Positions 55,800 to 64,000 of a stretch of DNA of 64,000 nt are shown here, piece by piece (positions within the stretch are counted from its first letter, which is position 1; the number at the start of each line of letters is the position of its first letter). Made by a program: the position numbers and the translations under genes. The notes below the pieces were generated by a model. That model was not told the origin of the DNA and did no database searches. It worked only from the letters and a program-made list of their open reading frames with translations. Origin of the DNA: Orientallactaga sibirica (taxonomy: Eukaryota; Chordata; Mammalia; Rodentia; Dipodidae); assembly GCA_036365145.1 (NCBI GenBank), contig JAEOAD010000018.1, positions 7,892,001 through 7,956,000 on the forward strand, in the 5' to 3' direction.

Positions 55800-57475
55800 C
55801 CAGGGTCATTCTTATTCTTTCCACAACACCACACTTCCATTTATATCCATCTACTTTCCCTTTAAAATGAGTGGATACTTTCATGCTAGCCAAACCAAAA
55901 ACTAAAGAAGAGATATTTTGTTTGAACATTATGTTTGAATTAGAAAAAAAGTATAAGTGCACTAAATGTAAAACTGGCTCAGTTTTCTTTGGTTATCTTT
56001 GTCTTCTGTGATAGAAAAGAGGTTAAGTAAACCAAGAGTAAAGAAAGGACCTGTGCAATGGCAAGGTCACTGACATGCTTATTTTTAATGATTCTGCAGG
56101 AGTTTGGACATGTGTCCACTTGCCACATCTGAAATTTTTGTTTCGTGGAGTTGCTTCCTTAAGCAGTTTTCACTTGTATATCCCTACTGATTTTTTGTAG
56201 AAATATATTGGAGAGATCCAAATATTATGCACTGTTTCTTTCAATAGCTCTAAAGAACACTCAGCTATATGTCTTGATGAGATCAGCATGTTGGGTTATG
56301 TTTCAAGTTCATACCAGTTGGGCTTCCTTCATGCCACGCTTTACACAAGGTTCACTTTTGATTAGAACTCAGATGTATCAATGTTGCTTCTGGAATCAGA
56401 CTTAAACTTTTTATAAGTCAATTATTGGATTAAGTTTGTCATATTTATTTGTCAAATATTTTGTGACACCTTATTACAATTAATCTATAACCCTAATTGC
56501 AGCCTGAATCCTGAAGTAAAAGGTAGGTTCTGAGTCATCTGGCCAGAATACATGTGGCATTCTGGTCTCCTTTATAAAAGCTTCATTTCTCAAGGTTCAA
56601 AGATGCTAAATTCCACTTATAATAAATCCCTCACTATAAGAATGATAGGTTATGGAGGGGAGAGCACTCAGTTATAAAGCTACGCCATCCATACAGAGTT
56701 TAAACTACTTTTCTTTTACTTCCAAAACCTACAAACAAGTTTTTAACTCCAGTTTACAACCAATAAAACACAGTTAGAAAAAAACTGAATGAGCCAGGCT
56801 TGAATCCCTCCCCAAAAGCCATTACCTGTCTATTATGAGGTTTACCTATCAGGTGTCTGAGCTTGGAAAAATAACTATACAATATGAGTAACAACCCATC
56901 TTTTCTCCCCAATGTCATTACTAATGAGAGGTAAAATGTGAAGAATGCACGAGGCCATTCCATAACAGGAAGAAACATTGAATACAATCCCAGCTCCTTT
57001 GCTCACCAGAGGGGAAAAGATGATAGGTTCAAGCTGTCTCAGCTTACTAACAGCAAGGTCAATCCTGAACTCCAGCCCTTCCTGAATGATAATAGATCCA
57101 CATAGTTTTCTTCATTGTGGAAAATGGGATATTAATATTTAATCTATGCATCTGGTGGAAGCATGAGAGAAGACTGTGTTTCCATGAGATCTGCTCATAT
57201 ATCTAATATTCCAGGGTTAGGTTAGTGTGACAGATGTCTGCTTATGAGTCTATCTGCCTCACTAGATAGTCACACATTCTCTAGGTCAAAGGGGCTGTCT
57301 CAGAATTTCCATAGGAATCTCAGTTTATGTTCCATGTTCTCTACATTCATACATTAGTTATGCATTCTTTGTATTCTACAGAATTCTTTCTACATAGGTC
57401 TTACTTATCAAACTAACTTCTAAACTTCTCCAGGTCAAGTAAGCTTCCTCCTTCACTTAGACTCAGGAGATAAGT
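55800..57475. other. Unannotated stretch
   Basis: AT-rich DNA with short ORFs (such as 56208-56405 plus and 56754-56987 minus) that show no family resemblance. No repeat recognised. Confidence 0.4.
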
Positions 57476-57479
57476 GCTC

Positions 57480-58380
57480 TCCCAGTACCCAGAAAAGTTA
57501 GCTCATCTAGTGCTGGAAAGCACTACATGAACTACTGGGGTAAAGTGACCAATAATGGACTGAGCAACCAGAGTTCTAAGCTCTCAGAAGCAAACACCCT
57601 GACAGGATGTACACACCAATGAAATAGTGGCACACAGCCTTGGTGGGTAACCAATAGATTTCTGATTTGCTAAGAGATCCATTCAGTGTAAAGGAAGCTA
57701 TCCTGGAATTGGGAACCAGATCAGAATCCTATGGAGACAAAGATTATGCTCTCCAGGGTCAAGTTCTCACTAGTCTTTGGCTAGAAGAGGGGTTACATAC
57801 ATCAAATTTTCCCTAACTTAATAATGCTTATCCCATTTAAACTATGCTGACTTCACTCTCCATTGGAGAATCTGTTCTTTTTTAGGAGGTAGTGAGACCT
57901 GAGGAGATAAACTACCCCTTGCACTTCAGCCAAGACGCAGCTGAAACTAGAGAGGAAGGGGGAGATGAGCAAGAGGGCTGCTTCCATGGTGAACCTGATC
58001 ATCAGCACCAGGGTGAAGAAGACAGACCCTGAGAATACTCAACAAAGTAGAGATCCAGAGGCTCATAAGAGTTCATCACTGAAGGAGAATTAAAACTCAC
58101 CCACCATGGCTCAGGGAATTTTGTGGGGGAGGGGGTGGAAAGATTGTAAGAGCCACAGGTTGAGACATAATGCCCAGAAGCATTCCCTCCACCCCTCCCC
58201 ACAAAAAACTAGCTGCTACTCCCACAACACATAACCCACAACCCCATGGGGAATACCTGCAACCCCACTGAGGAGGGTCCCCAGTAGAATGGGGACAGGG
58301 ATGAGGGAAAAGAGAGTACAAACACATGATGTATCCATACAAAATATGTTGATAATATTAATAATAATAAATTTTAAAAA
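57480..58380 (+). mobile_element. L1 3'UTR fragment
   Basis: Same block order as 30230-31130: 'CATCTAGTGCTGGAAAGCAC', the 'AACCAATAGATTTCTGATTT' region, 'CTCCATTGGAGAATCTGTTC', 'CACCATGGCTCAGGGAATTT' and 'ACTGAGGAGGGTCCCCAGTA', then an ATAATAATAAATTTTAAAA tail. Confidence 0.82.
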
Positions 58381-58384
58381 GAGA

Positions 58385-59550
58385 TAACTGTTCTCAAGTC
58401 TGTAGAAAACGAGAATTAAACTTAGCAGAAAAGCTCAGTGATGGATTAGTGATGTCTGTATTGGAAATAGAGCAGGACAATTGTCTTGACTCTTCTTGAA
58501 TGATGACTAGCCTAGAGCTGATTCAGAGCTGAGAAATCCAGTAGTAATGTAGTGTACTATCTCTTCTAAGTCTGATAGGAAACCCAACAAGTCCTTGAAC
58601 ACACACACACATGCATATGCACATGCACACACTACAGACACATACACATACACAATGGCCTATAGTGATGCTTCCTACAAAATAGTCCAAGAACAAAACC
58701 CTCTACTTCTTATTAAGAAATTAAGATATGGATCCCCTGTGCTGATGGCCAAAGAAACATTCAGATGAAACTAGAAATCAAGAACATAGCACAATCATTG
58801 TCATTGTGCATTGGTAACCAAGTGTGAAGCAAAAGTGTATTTACTGGAATCCATAGTATCTGGTTAACTAGGAAAAAATTCAAGAGTTTAAAAATTCATG
58901 ATATTAAAAAAATATTTTTTTGTCTTTAAAACAACATGGAAAGAATATCATCTGGGAGATTGGAGCCCTTGAGAGCCTTTCATCTTTCCTCACCAGTATT
59001 CTAATATTACCTCTTCATTTCTGCAATGAGTACCATGGTCAGCCTCCCACACAAAATATATTTTTTTAAAAAATAGGGAAAACTTCATGGCAGATCAAGC
59101 ATAAATTGAAGTTGTCATGAGTTTGTGCTAAGTGACTGTTCAGTGCCTTGTGGGATGGATCATGTTTGGCCATGATCACCCCTGCCCGCCAGCTGAGTAG
59201 GCAGTAGACAGAGCCAGCCTAAATCATTGGCTGTTCTGCTCTCTGGATGAAACATTTGATGTCCTGGTCTGAAAATGAGGTGTGCACACAAGGGAGACTG
59301 GGGGTCTGCCCTGCCTGTAAATCTATACCCAGGAGGTTCATTTCTGGTTTTGCTCATGTAATATCTCCAACTGAATTTTTTAAATTTATACTAGATTTAA
59401 AGTAAATGATTTCCTAAAGAATAAATAAATAACTCTTAAAAAATCTAAATGCAGCCACTTCTATGTATTCCTTAATTCTTTTCTTTTCCTCTCAAAGACA
59501 AAGGAGATTAACCAAGATGCACACCAATGGATTAAATAAGATTAATTATG
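58385..59550. other. Unannotated stretch with a CA-rich patch
   Basis: No gene. A short CA-rich repeat lies at about 58595-58655. The rest is AT-rich single-copy-looking sequence. Confidence 0.45.
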
Positions 59551-59554
59551 GCCA

Positions 59555-59725
59555 TGGTTCCAGGCAGTATGTCAAAAATTTTATAAACATTCATTTATTT
59601 AAACTTGATGGTAATCCCATGAGATGGTTCTTATTACCTACGCACTTCTTACAGATGAGAACATAAAGTCAGAGAGGTGAGTGGCTTGGCTAAGGTTACT
59701 CACCACAGCCAGACTGAAGTAAGGA
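59555..59725 (-). mobile_element. MIR SINE, antisense
   Basis: 'AACATTCATTTATTTAAACT' then 'TTCTTACAGATGAGAACATA', 'GTCAGAGAGGTGAGTGGCTT' and 'GGCTAAGGTTACTCACCAC' follow the antisense MIR core order. Confidence 0.72.
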
Positions 59726-59903
59726 AGTGAAACACCTGTGTACAAGTTCAGGAGGCATGCACTCTCAAGTTTGAACAAATACAAAGTTGTCACCTGGGTG
59801 TGAATGCCACCTTAAAACTTCCATCCCATGGGTCTCCTCACCATAATCCCATGATTCAACAATAGCATGCTGAGCATGCTTTATATAGGGATGAACAACT
59901 CTG

Positions 59904-60015
59904 GCTCCTTTTTTTTTTTTTTTTGGTTTTTCGAGGTAGGGTCTCACTCTGGCAACAAACCTATGTAGTCTCAGGGTGGCCTCGAACTCACGGTGATCCT
60001 GCCCATGGTGCCTGT
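59904..60015 (-). mobile_element. Truncated B1 SINE with 25-bp target duplication
   Basis: T18 followed by GGTTTTTCGAGGTAGGGTCT and 'GTCTCAGGGTGGCCTCGAAC' is an antisense B1 tail and middle; the B1 5' end is partly missing or rearranged. It is bracketed by an identical 25-nt direct repeat at 59879-59903 and 60016-60040. Perfect identity of the TSD indicates a recent insertion. Confidence 0.93.
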
Positions 60016-60040
60016 CTTTATATAGGGATGAACAACTCTG

Positions 60041-60910
60041 ACCTCAGATCATTGACAGGATGTTTCAACCATCAAAGTCTAATGGAGCCGCATAGGAAGT
60101 ATGCCATGTGCACATCTTTATACATGCCTGCATATGCCCACACACATATGCTTGCACATATATGTGCATGTGAGTATGAAAACTCCCCCCACACACACAC
60201 CCATGTCATCCCTTCCTGCCATAAGAAACAAATCACAGCCCACCTCAGTAAAGAAAAAAAAGAATGTAATAATTTTACATCAATGTAGAGAGCAAAACCA
60301 AAGTTATGATTGAACATCATGTCCCACCCCCCAGCTCTGCTCCACCCTGCCACTGGCTTAAGCCATCAAAACACCAGGGTTAGAATAAAACATGTTTGTT
60401 GAGAGCTATAAGCCTGACTTCTATGAAGTTCAGCATTGCTGTGGGTCAAAAAGCAGAGCAACTTAGGCTTACCCTTGTCGAGAGCACACTTCCCTGACCT
60501 GGGGGAGGCAGGGGATGTGTGGGAATTCTACAATGCATAAATTTGTCAAAATTACTCCAATTATGAGACATATTACCCCAAATGGCTCTTTTCCCTCGCC
60601 AGCCACAATTTCCTATTGTAATTTTCATTTTCATCTGAAAAACATTTTTACCAAAAAGAAAATGATTGATATATTTACTCTGAAAATGGGCATCATCCAG
60701 ATGTCAGACATGACACCAGGCCTGTGTGTCCTGTTTAATCGGTGTATCTGTCAGAAGCCACTGAAGATGGTAAAGGGGTTGGGAAGATGGAAAGAGAACT
60801 TTAGGAAAAGCAAAGCTATGATATACCATTGTGATATGGACAAAAAGTAGTTTCTAATACCAGAGTGGAAAAGTGGCTGAAAACTGTCCCTTAAATTCTG
60901 AATTCTAGTA
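60041..60910. other. Unannotated stretch with cryptic CA/TG repeat
   Basis: Alternating CACAT/ATGTG sequence at about 60120-60205 and no recognisable gene. The rest is single-copy-looking. Confidence 0.45.
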
Positions 60911-60914
60911 CTGT

Positions 60915-61865
60915 TGTTTTTAAACTTTTTTATTGAAAATATCCATCCATACAAAACATGTACCCTGATCTCAATTCCCCCATCACCATCCTTCATCTTC
61001 CTCCCCATCCCCTTCTACTTAACCCTTTCTTCATTCTAACTAGTCCCTTTTCTATTTTTCCCTTTCTATTTAGATGTCATCACTTTTGCCATCATATTAT
61101 GCAGGTCTTCTGTAGGTAGTGGCAGCAGTGGTCACTTTGTGTCTGAAAGGTAGCATCCCAAAGCACTCTTGCCTTTCCTTTGGCTCTTACAGTCTGTCTT
61201 GTAACCTTCTCTGCAATGATTTTTGAGCCTTGGAGGGTGTAGTAGAGATGTCTCATGTAGTTCTAGACATTCCATTGTCATGTCTGCTCAGCACTTTAGT
61301 GAGTTTTGAGTTGCCCCAGTAGACACTGACATCTTAAAAGAGAAGCTTCTCTAACCAAAAGTGAGAGTAGCACTAATATATGAGTATAAACATAAATATT
61401 TAGAGGACAATTTGGTGAATATAATATATTGATTTTTTTTCTTTTTTTTCAGAGTACATATTATATTGGGTTCAAAATAATTTTCTGAACACAAATATAA
61501 AAATAGAGCCCATTTATTAACAGTAGGAAACCCAGTAAGCTTATAGTAACAGTGTATTAAATCTTACATATAAACACAACCAAGAAAGGCTTAACCAGTA
61601 GCTTCCCTTAGGGCTTATGACCTCCCAGCCATATAGACTTTTGACTAGGTTTTCAGCAACAGGCACGAATTCCCTACCATGGAGCAGGCCTCAAATCCCA
61701 TCAGAGAGCAGTTGGTTTCCCCCATAATAGATATGCCACAATCACACCAATTGGCATATATTACCTGGCTGTCTAGCTGTGTAATAAATGGGGTCCACTG
61801 CTGGTTAATACCGTTGGTGATTTTCCTCCCTTAGCAAGCTGCATAGCACTTTCTAGTACTGTTTT
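60915..61865 (-). mobile_element. L1 3'UTR, antisense
   Basis: 'TTTTTTATTGAAAATATCCA' (antisense tail) then 'TTTGGCTCTTACAGTCTGTC', 'GAGCCTTGGAGGGTGTAGTA' and 'GAGAAGCTTCTCTAACCAAA' are the reverse complement of the 3'UTR at 54480-54720. The distal part, with 'CAGAGAGCAGTTGGTTTCCC', parallels 54340-54380. Confidence 0.82.
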
Positions 61866-61896
61866 ATCTCAACATAAGGAAAATAAATCATGATAC

Positions 61897-61980
61897 TCAG
61901 GCTTGTGGTATGACTCAGTGGTAGAGCTTATGTATTATGCATGAGGCCTTGGATACCATCCTCATCATTAAAACAACTAC
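61897..61980 (+). mobile_element. ID-type SINE
   Basis: 'TGTGGTATGACTCAGTGGTA' then GAGCTTATGTATTATGCATG and 'AGGCCTTGGATACCATCC' form a tRNA-Ala-like ID core with A-rich 3' end ('CATTAAAACAACTACAAAA'). Diverged single copy. Confidence 0.7.
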
Positions 61981-62154
61981 AAAATGGATTTGTAGCATGA
62001 TCTGCCTCACAGCACTGTTGTAGGAAATGATAGTATTTCAATTGGGGTTTTCATCCCAACTGTCATATTTTCATGTTCTGCAGTGAAGGAAAAGAGAGAA
62101 TTGTGGGATTTTAGGTACGTGAGGTGATGCTTTGTCACCTTAATTCACAAAGAT

Positions 62155-62310
62155 ACATTAGAGTTCAATGTTTCTGGGTATCACTTGGCAGCTGGGTAGA
62201 AAAACAGACTGCTGGTCCCTATTCCAAACCAAATGAGCCAAAGATTACATCCTAACAAGCCCCTCCAGGTGACTCCTGTGTATGGTAAAGTCTAAAAGCA
62301 CCATGATATC
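62155..62310 (+). mobile_element. MER5-like (hAT-Charlie) non-autonomous DNA transposon
   Basis: 'TCACTTGGCAGCTGGGTAGA' followed by 'AACAGACTGCTGGTCCCTAT', 'CAAGCCCCTCCAGGTGACTC' and CTGTGTATGGT follows the MER5A body order (AGATTGCTGGGCCC..., CCAGGTGATGCTG). Terminal inverted repeats are not clearly preserved. Confidence 0.5.
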
Positions 62311-62359
62311 CTATAATTAGTGATTCAAATTAAGGAGATAAAATATTTGTTAATGACCA

Positions 62360-62560
62360 TGGCCATTAATACAGAGCTGACAATGTGCTGAGCACCATGC
62401 TGTCGCTTTATCCACATCTTGTCGATTAATCTTTACATTGGACTGATATGAATGCATTTTCAATCATTTTTCAGGTAAGAGAGTTTACACTCAGGAAAGT
62501 TAAATAACTAAGTGTCACTATTTTATAAGCAGCAGAGACACAATTACCAAAATCAGTTCA
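62360..62560 (-). mobile_element. MIR SINE, antisense
   Basis: 'CAATGTGCTGAGCACCATGC', 'CATTTTTCAGGTAAGAGAGT' and 'CAGGAAAGTTAAATAACTAA' follow the antisense MIR order. Confidence 0.65.
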
Positions 62561-62725
62561 TTAGCATCTAAATGCACTTGGATGCACTTTAAAATGTTCT
62601 TAGGATAAAGAATCTATAAACCTTCTAGAATCACTTGTATCTGGAGATATGGTTGTTGGGGCTATGAATCCACATCTCTCTACAGAACTGAAACCTTTCT
62701 TGTATGAATAAAAATTTCAGTAGAG

Positions 62726-63000
62726 GGTCTGGGGAGATGACATTCAGTAAACTGCTTGCTTCACAAGCCTGAAGAACTGAGTTGGGATCCTTAGCACTCA
62801 TGTAAAAGTCAAGCATGGTAGCACTTGTCTATAATCTCAGCACTGGGGTGGTGGAGACCGGGGACCTCAGGGGCTTGCTGATGACTAGCTCCTTTAGCTA
62901 GATCAGTGAGCTTCAGGTTTAGTAAGAGATCCTGTCTCAAAATATTATATGAATCATGCTCATGCAGGCAACCATGCAGGCAACACTAATTAAATTCAGT

Positions 63001-63003
<3 letters not shown>
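62726..63003 (+). mobile_element. B4-family composite SINE
   Basis: 'GGGTCTGGGGAGATGACATT' head, 'GAGTTGGGATCCTTAGCACT', 'AATCTCAGCACTGGGGTGGT' (B1-like), 'CTTCAGGTTTAGTAAGAGAT' and CCTGTCTCAA. Followed by a (CA)n tail. Confidence 0.75.

Positions 63004-63037
<34 letters not shown>
63004..63037 (+). repeat. (CA)n microsatellite
   Basis: About 17 uninterrupted CA units at the 3' side of the B4 SINE. Confidence 0.95.
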
Positions 63038-63039
<2 letters not shown>

Positions 63040-63189
63040 CATCAAAGTAGAAAGGGGACTAGTTGAGAAGAAGAAAGGGTTCAGTAAATGGGTGTTGAGA
63101 AGGAATGTCAGGAAAAAAATAATGGAAGGTGATTGTGGTCAAAATACATTATAGTTGTCTATACAAATTGTCTATAAAACATAATATTA

Positions 63190-63335
63190 AGCTGGGTGTG
63201 GTGGCGTATGCCTTTAATCCCAGCACTTGGGAGGCAGAGGTAGAAGGATCTCTGTAAGTTCTAGGCCAGCCTGAGACTACATAGTGAATTCCAGGTCAGC
63301 CTGGACTAAAGCAAAACCATACCTCAAGAAAAAAA
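63190..63335 (+). mobile_element. B1 SINE
   Basis: 'GCTGGGTGTGGTGGCGTATG', 'TTTAATCCCAGCACTTGGGA', 'GTGAATTCCAGGTCAGCCTG' and 'ACCATACCTCAAG' with an A tail that expands into GAAA repeats. Full length and close to consensus. Confidence 0.96.
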
Positions 63336-63361
63336 GAAAGAAAGAAAGAAAGAAGAAAGAA

Positions 63362-63411
<50 letters not shown>

Positions 63412-63420
63412 AGAAAGAAA

Positions 63421-63481
<61 letters not shown>

Positions 63482-63602
63482 GAGGGAGAGAGGGAGGGAG
63501 GGAGGGAGGAAGGAAGGAAGGGAGGGAGGGAGGGAGGGAGGGAGGGAAGAAGGAAGGGAGGGAGGGAGGGAGGGAGGGAGGGAGGGAGGGAAAGAAAGAG
63601 AA
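63331..63602 (+). repeat. (GAAA)n to (GGGA)n polypurine satellite on B1 tail
   Basis: About 150 nt of GAAA/GAAGAAA units followed by about 115 nt of GGGA/GGAA units, with a sharp switch at about 63482. All purine on the plus strand. ORFs across it (Lys/Glu/Gly on plus, Ser/Phe/Pro on minus) are by-products. Confidence 0.97.
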
Positions 63603-63603
63603 A

Positions 63604-64000
63604 AACACAATACTAAAAAATTAGGCAGTGAGTGATTGGGGAAGTCAGTAACACTAATCTCTGACCTCCACACTCATATGCACACAGGTACATGTGAACC
63701 CACCCACACACATGTTCCCACACACATACAACTGCACTAAACACATATACAGCACACACACATACATACACAGGCAAAAAAATAAAAGCTTCACTATATT
63801 TGGAAACTCAAAATATTTTAACTGTGGCTTCCCCTCAAAGTCATAGGCCACAATGTAATCAATATGCAATAAATAAATAAGTCGCCAACAGAGAAAAAGC
63901 ACTTCAATATGCCAGTCTATTGGAAACTCTCACTTGCATAAATTCATCAAAGTTGTATCAGGTAGTATCACCTAAACTGACAAGTTCTCAAGAAGAACAA
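63604..64000. other. Window end; CA-rich patch, otherwise unannotated
   Basis: A cryptic ACACA-rich stretch at about 63670-63775 followed by unique-looking AT-rich sequence to the window edge. Confidence 0.5.

Noticed and set aside
63284..63673. Lys/Glu- and Ser/Phe/Pro-rich ORFs of 94-125 codons
   Set aside because: They are translations of GAAA/GGGA repeats on either strand.

Overview
The window reads as non-coding nuclear DNA from a rodent, most likely a dipodoid (a jerboa such as Jaculus). It has rodent B1 SINEs, B4/ID-type SINEs, ORR1/MT-like MaLR LTRs and rodent-type L1s. The commonest SINE is a B2-superfamily tRNA-derived element with a 'GGCTGGAGAGATGGCTTAG' head, which matches what I recall of the DIP family of jerboas. 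The genus is an inference. I recognise no protein-coding exon, rRNA, tRNA gene, CRISPR array or bacterial operon. Every long open frame lies in a retrotransposon or in a tandem repeat.

Layout. 1-15 kb: single-copy AT-rich DNA with scattered SINEs, MaLR LTRs, an L2 fragment, simple repeats and L1 3' ends. 15.3-23.1 kb: one nearly full-length L1 (5'UTR, ORF1, ORF2, 3'UTR), disabled by a nonsense codon, frameshifts and a SINE insertion with a 20-nt target-site duplication (TSD). 24.8-30 kb: SINEs and an older L1 ORF2/3'UTR fragment that itself received a SINE and a 403-bp solo LTR with a 6-bp TSD. 30-39 kb: more L1 3' ends, old MaLR LTRs, L2 and MIR. 39.7-42.5 kb: the most distinctive locus, a roughly 2.2-kb minisatellite with a 28-bp unit. 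A DIP SINE about 0.3 kb upstream is a mosaic that contains pieces of the minisatellite and of its left flank. 44.2-49.4 kb: an internally deleted L1 whose repeated 5'UTR joins straight into reverse transcriptase sequence, interrupted by a MaLR and an ERVL-type LTR block. 50.4-55.2 kb: an L1 with most of ORF2 missing, nested inside an older L1 3'UTR and later hit by a B1. 55-64 kb: MIR, L1 3' ends, a MER5-like DNA transposon, B1, B4 and ID SINEs and GAAA/GGGA satellite.

Nothing here forms a pathway. The features relate as layers of insertion, and several TSDs allow a relative chronology. I found no convincing new biological 'system'. The SINE/minisatellite mosaic and the internally deleted L1s most deserve a second look. 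Repeat family names come from recalled consensus sequences, not a library search, and fragment edges are usually good to about 10-30 bp.
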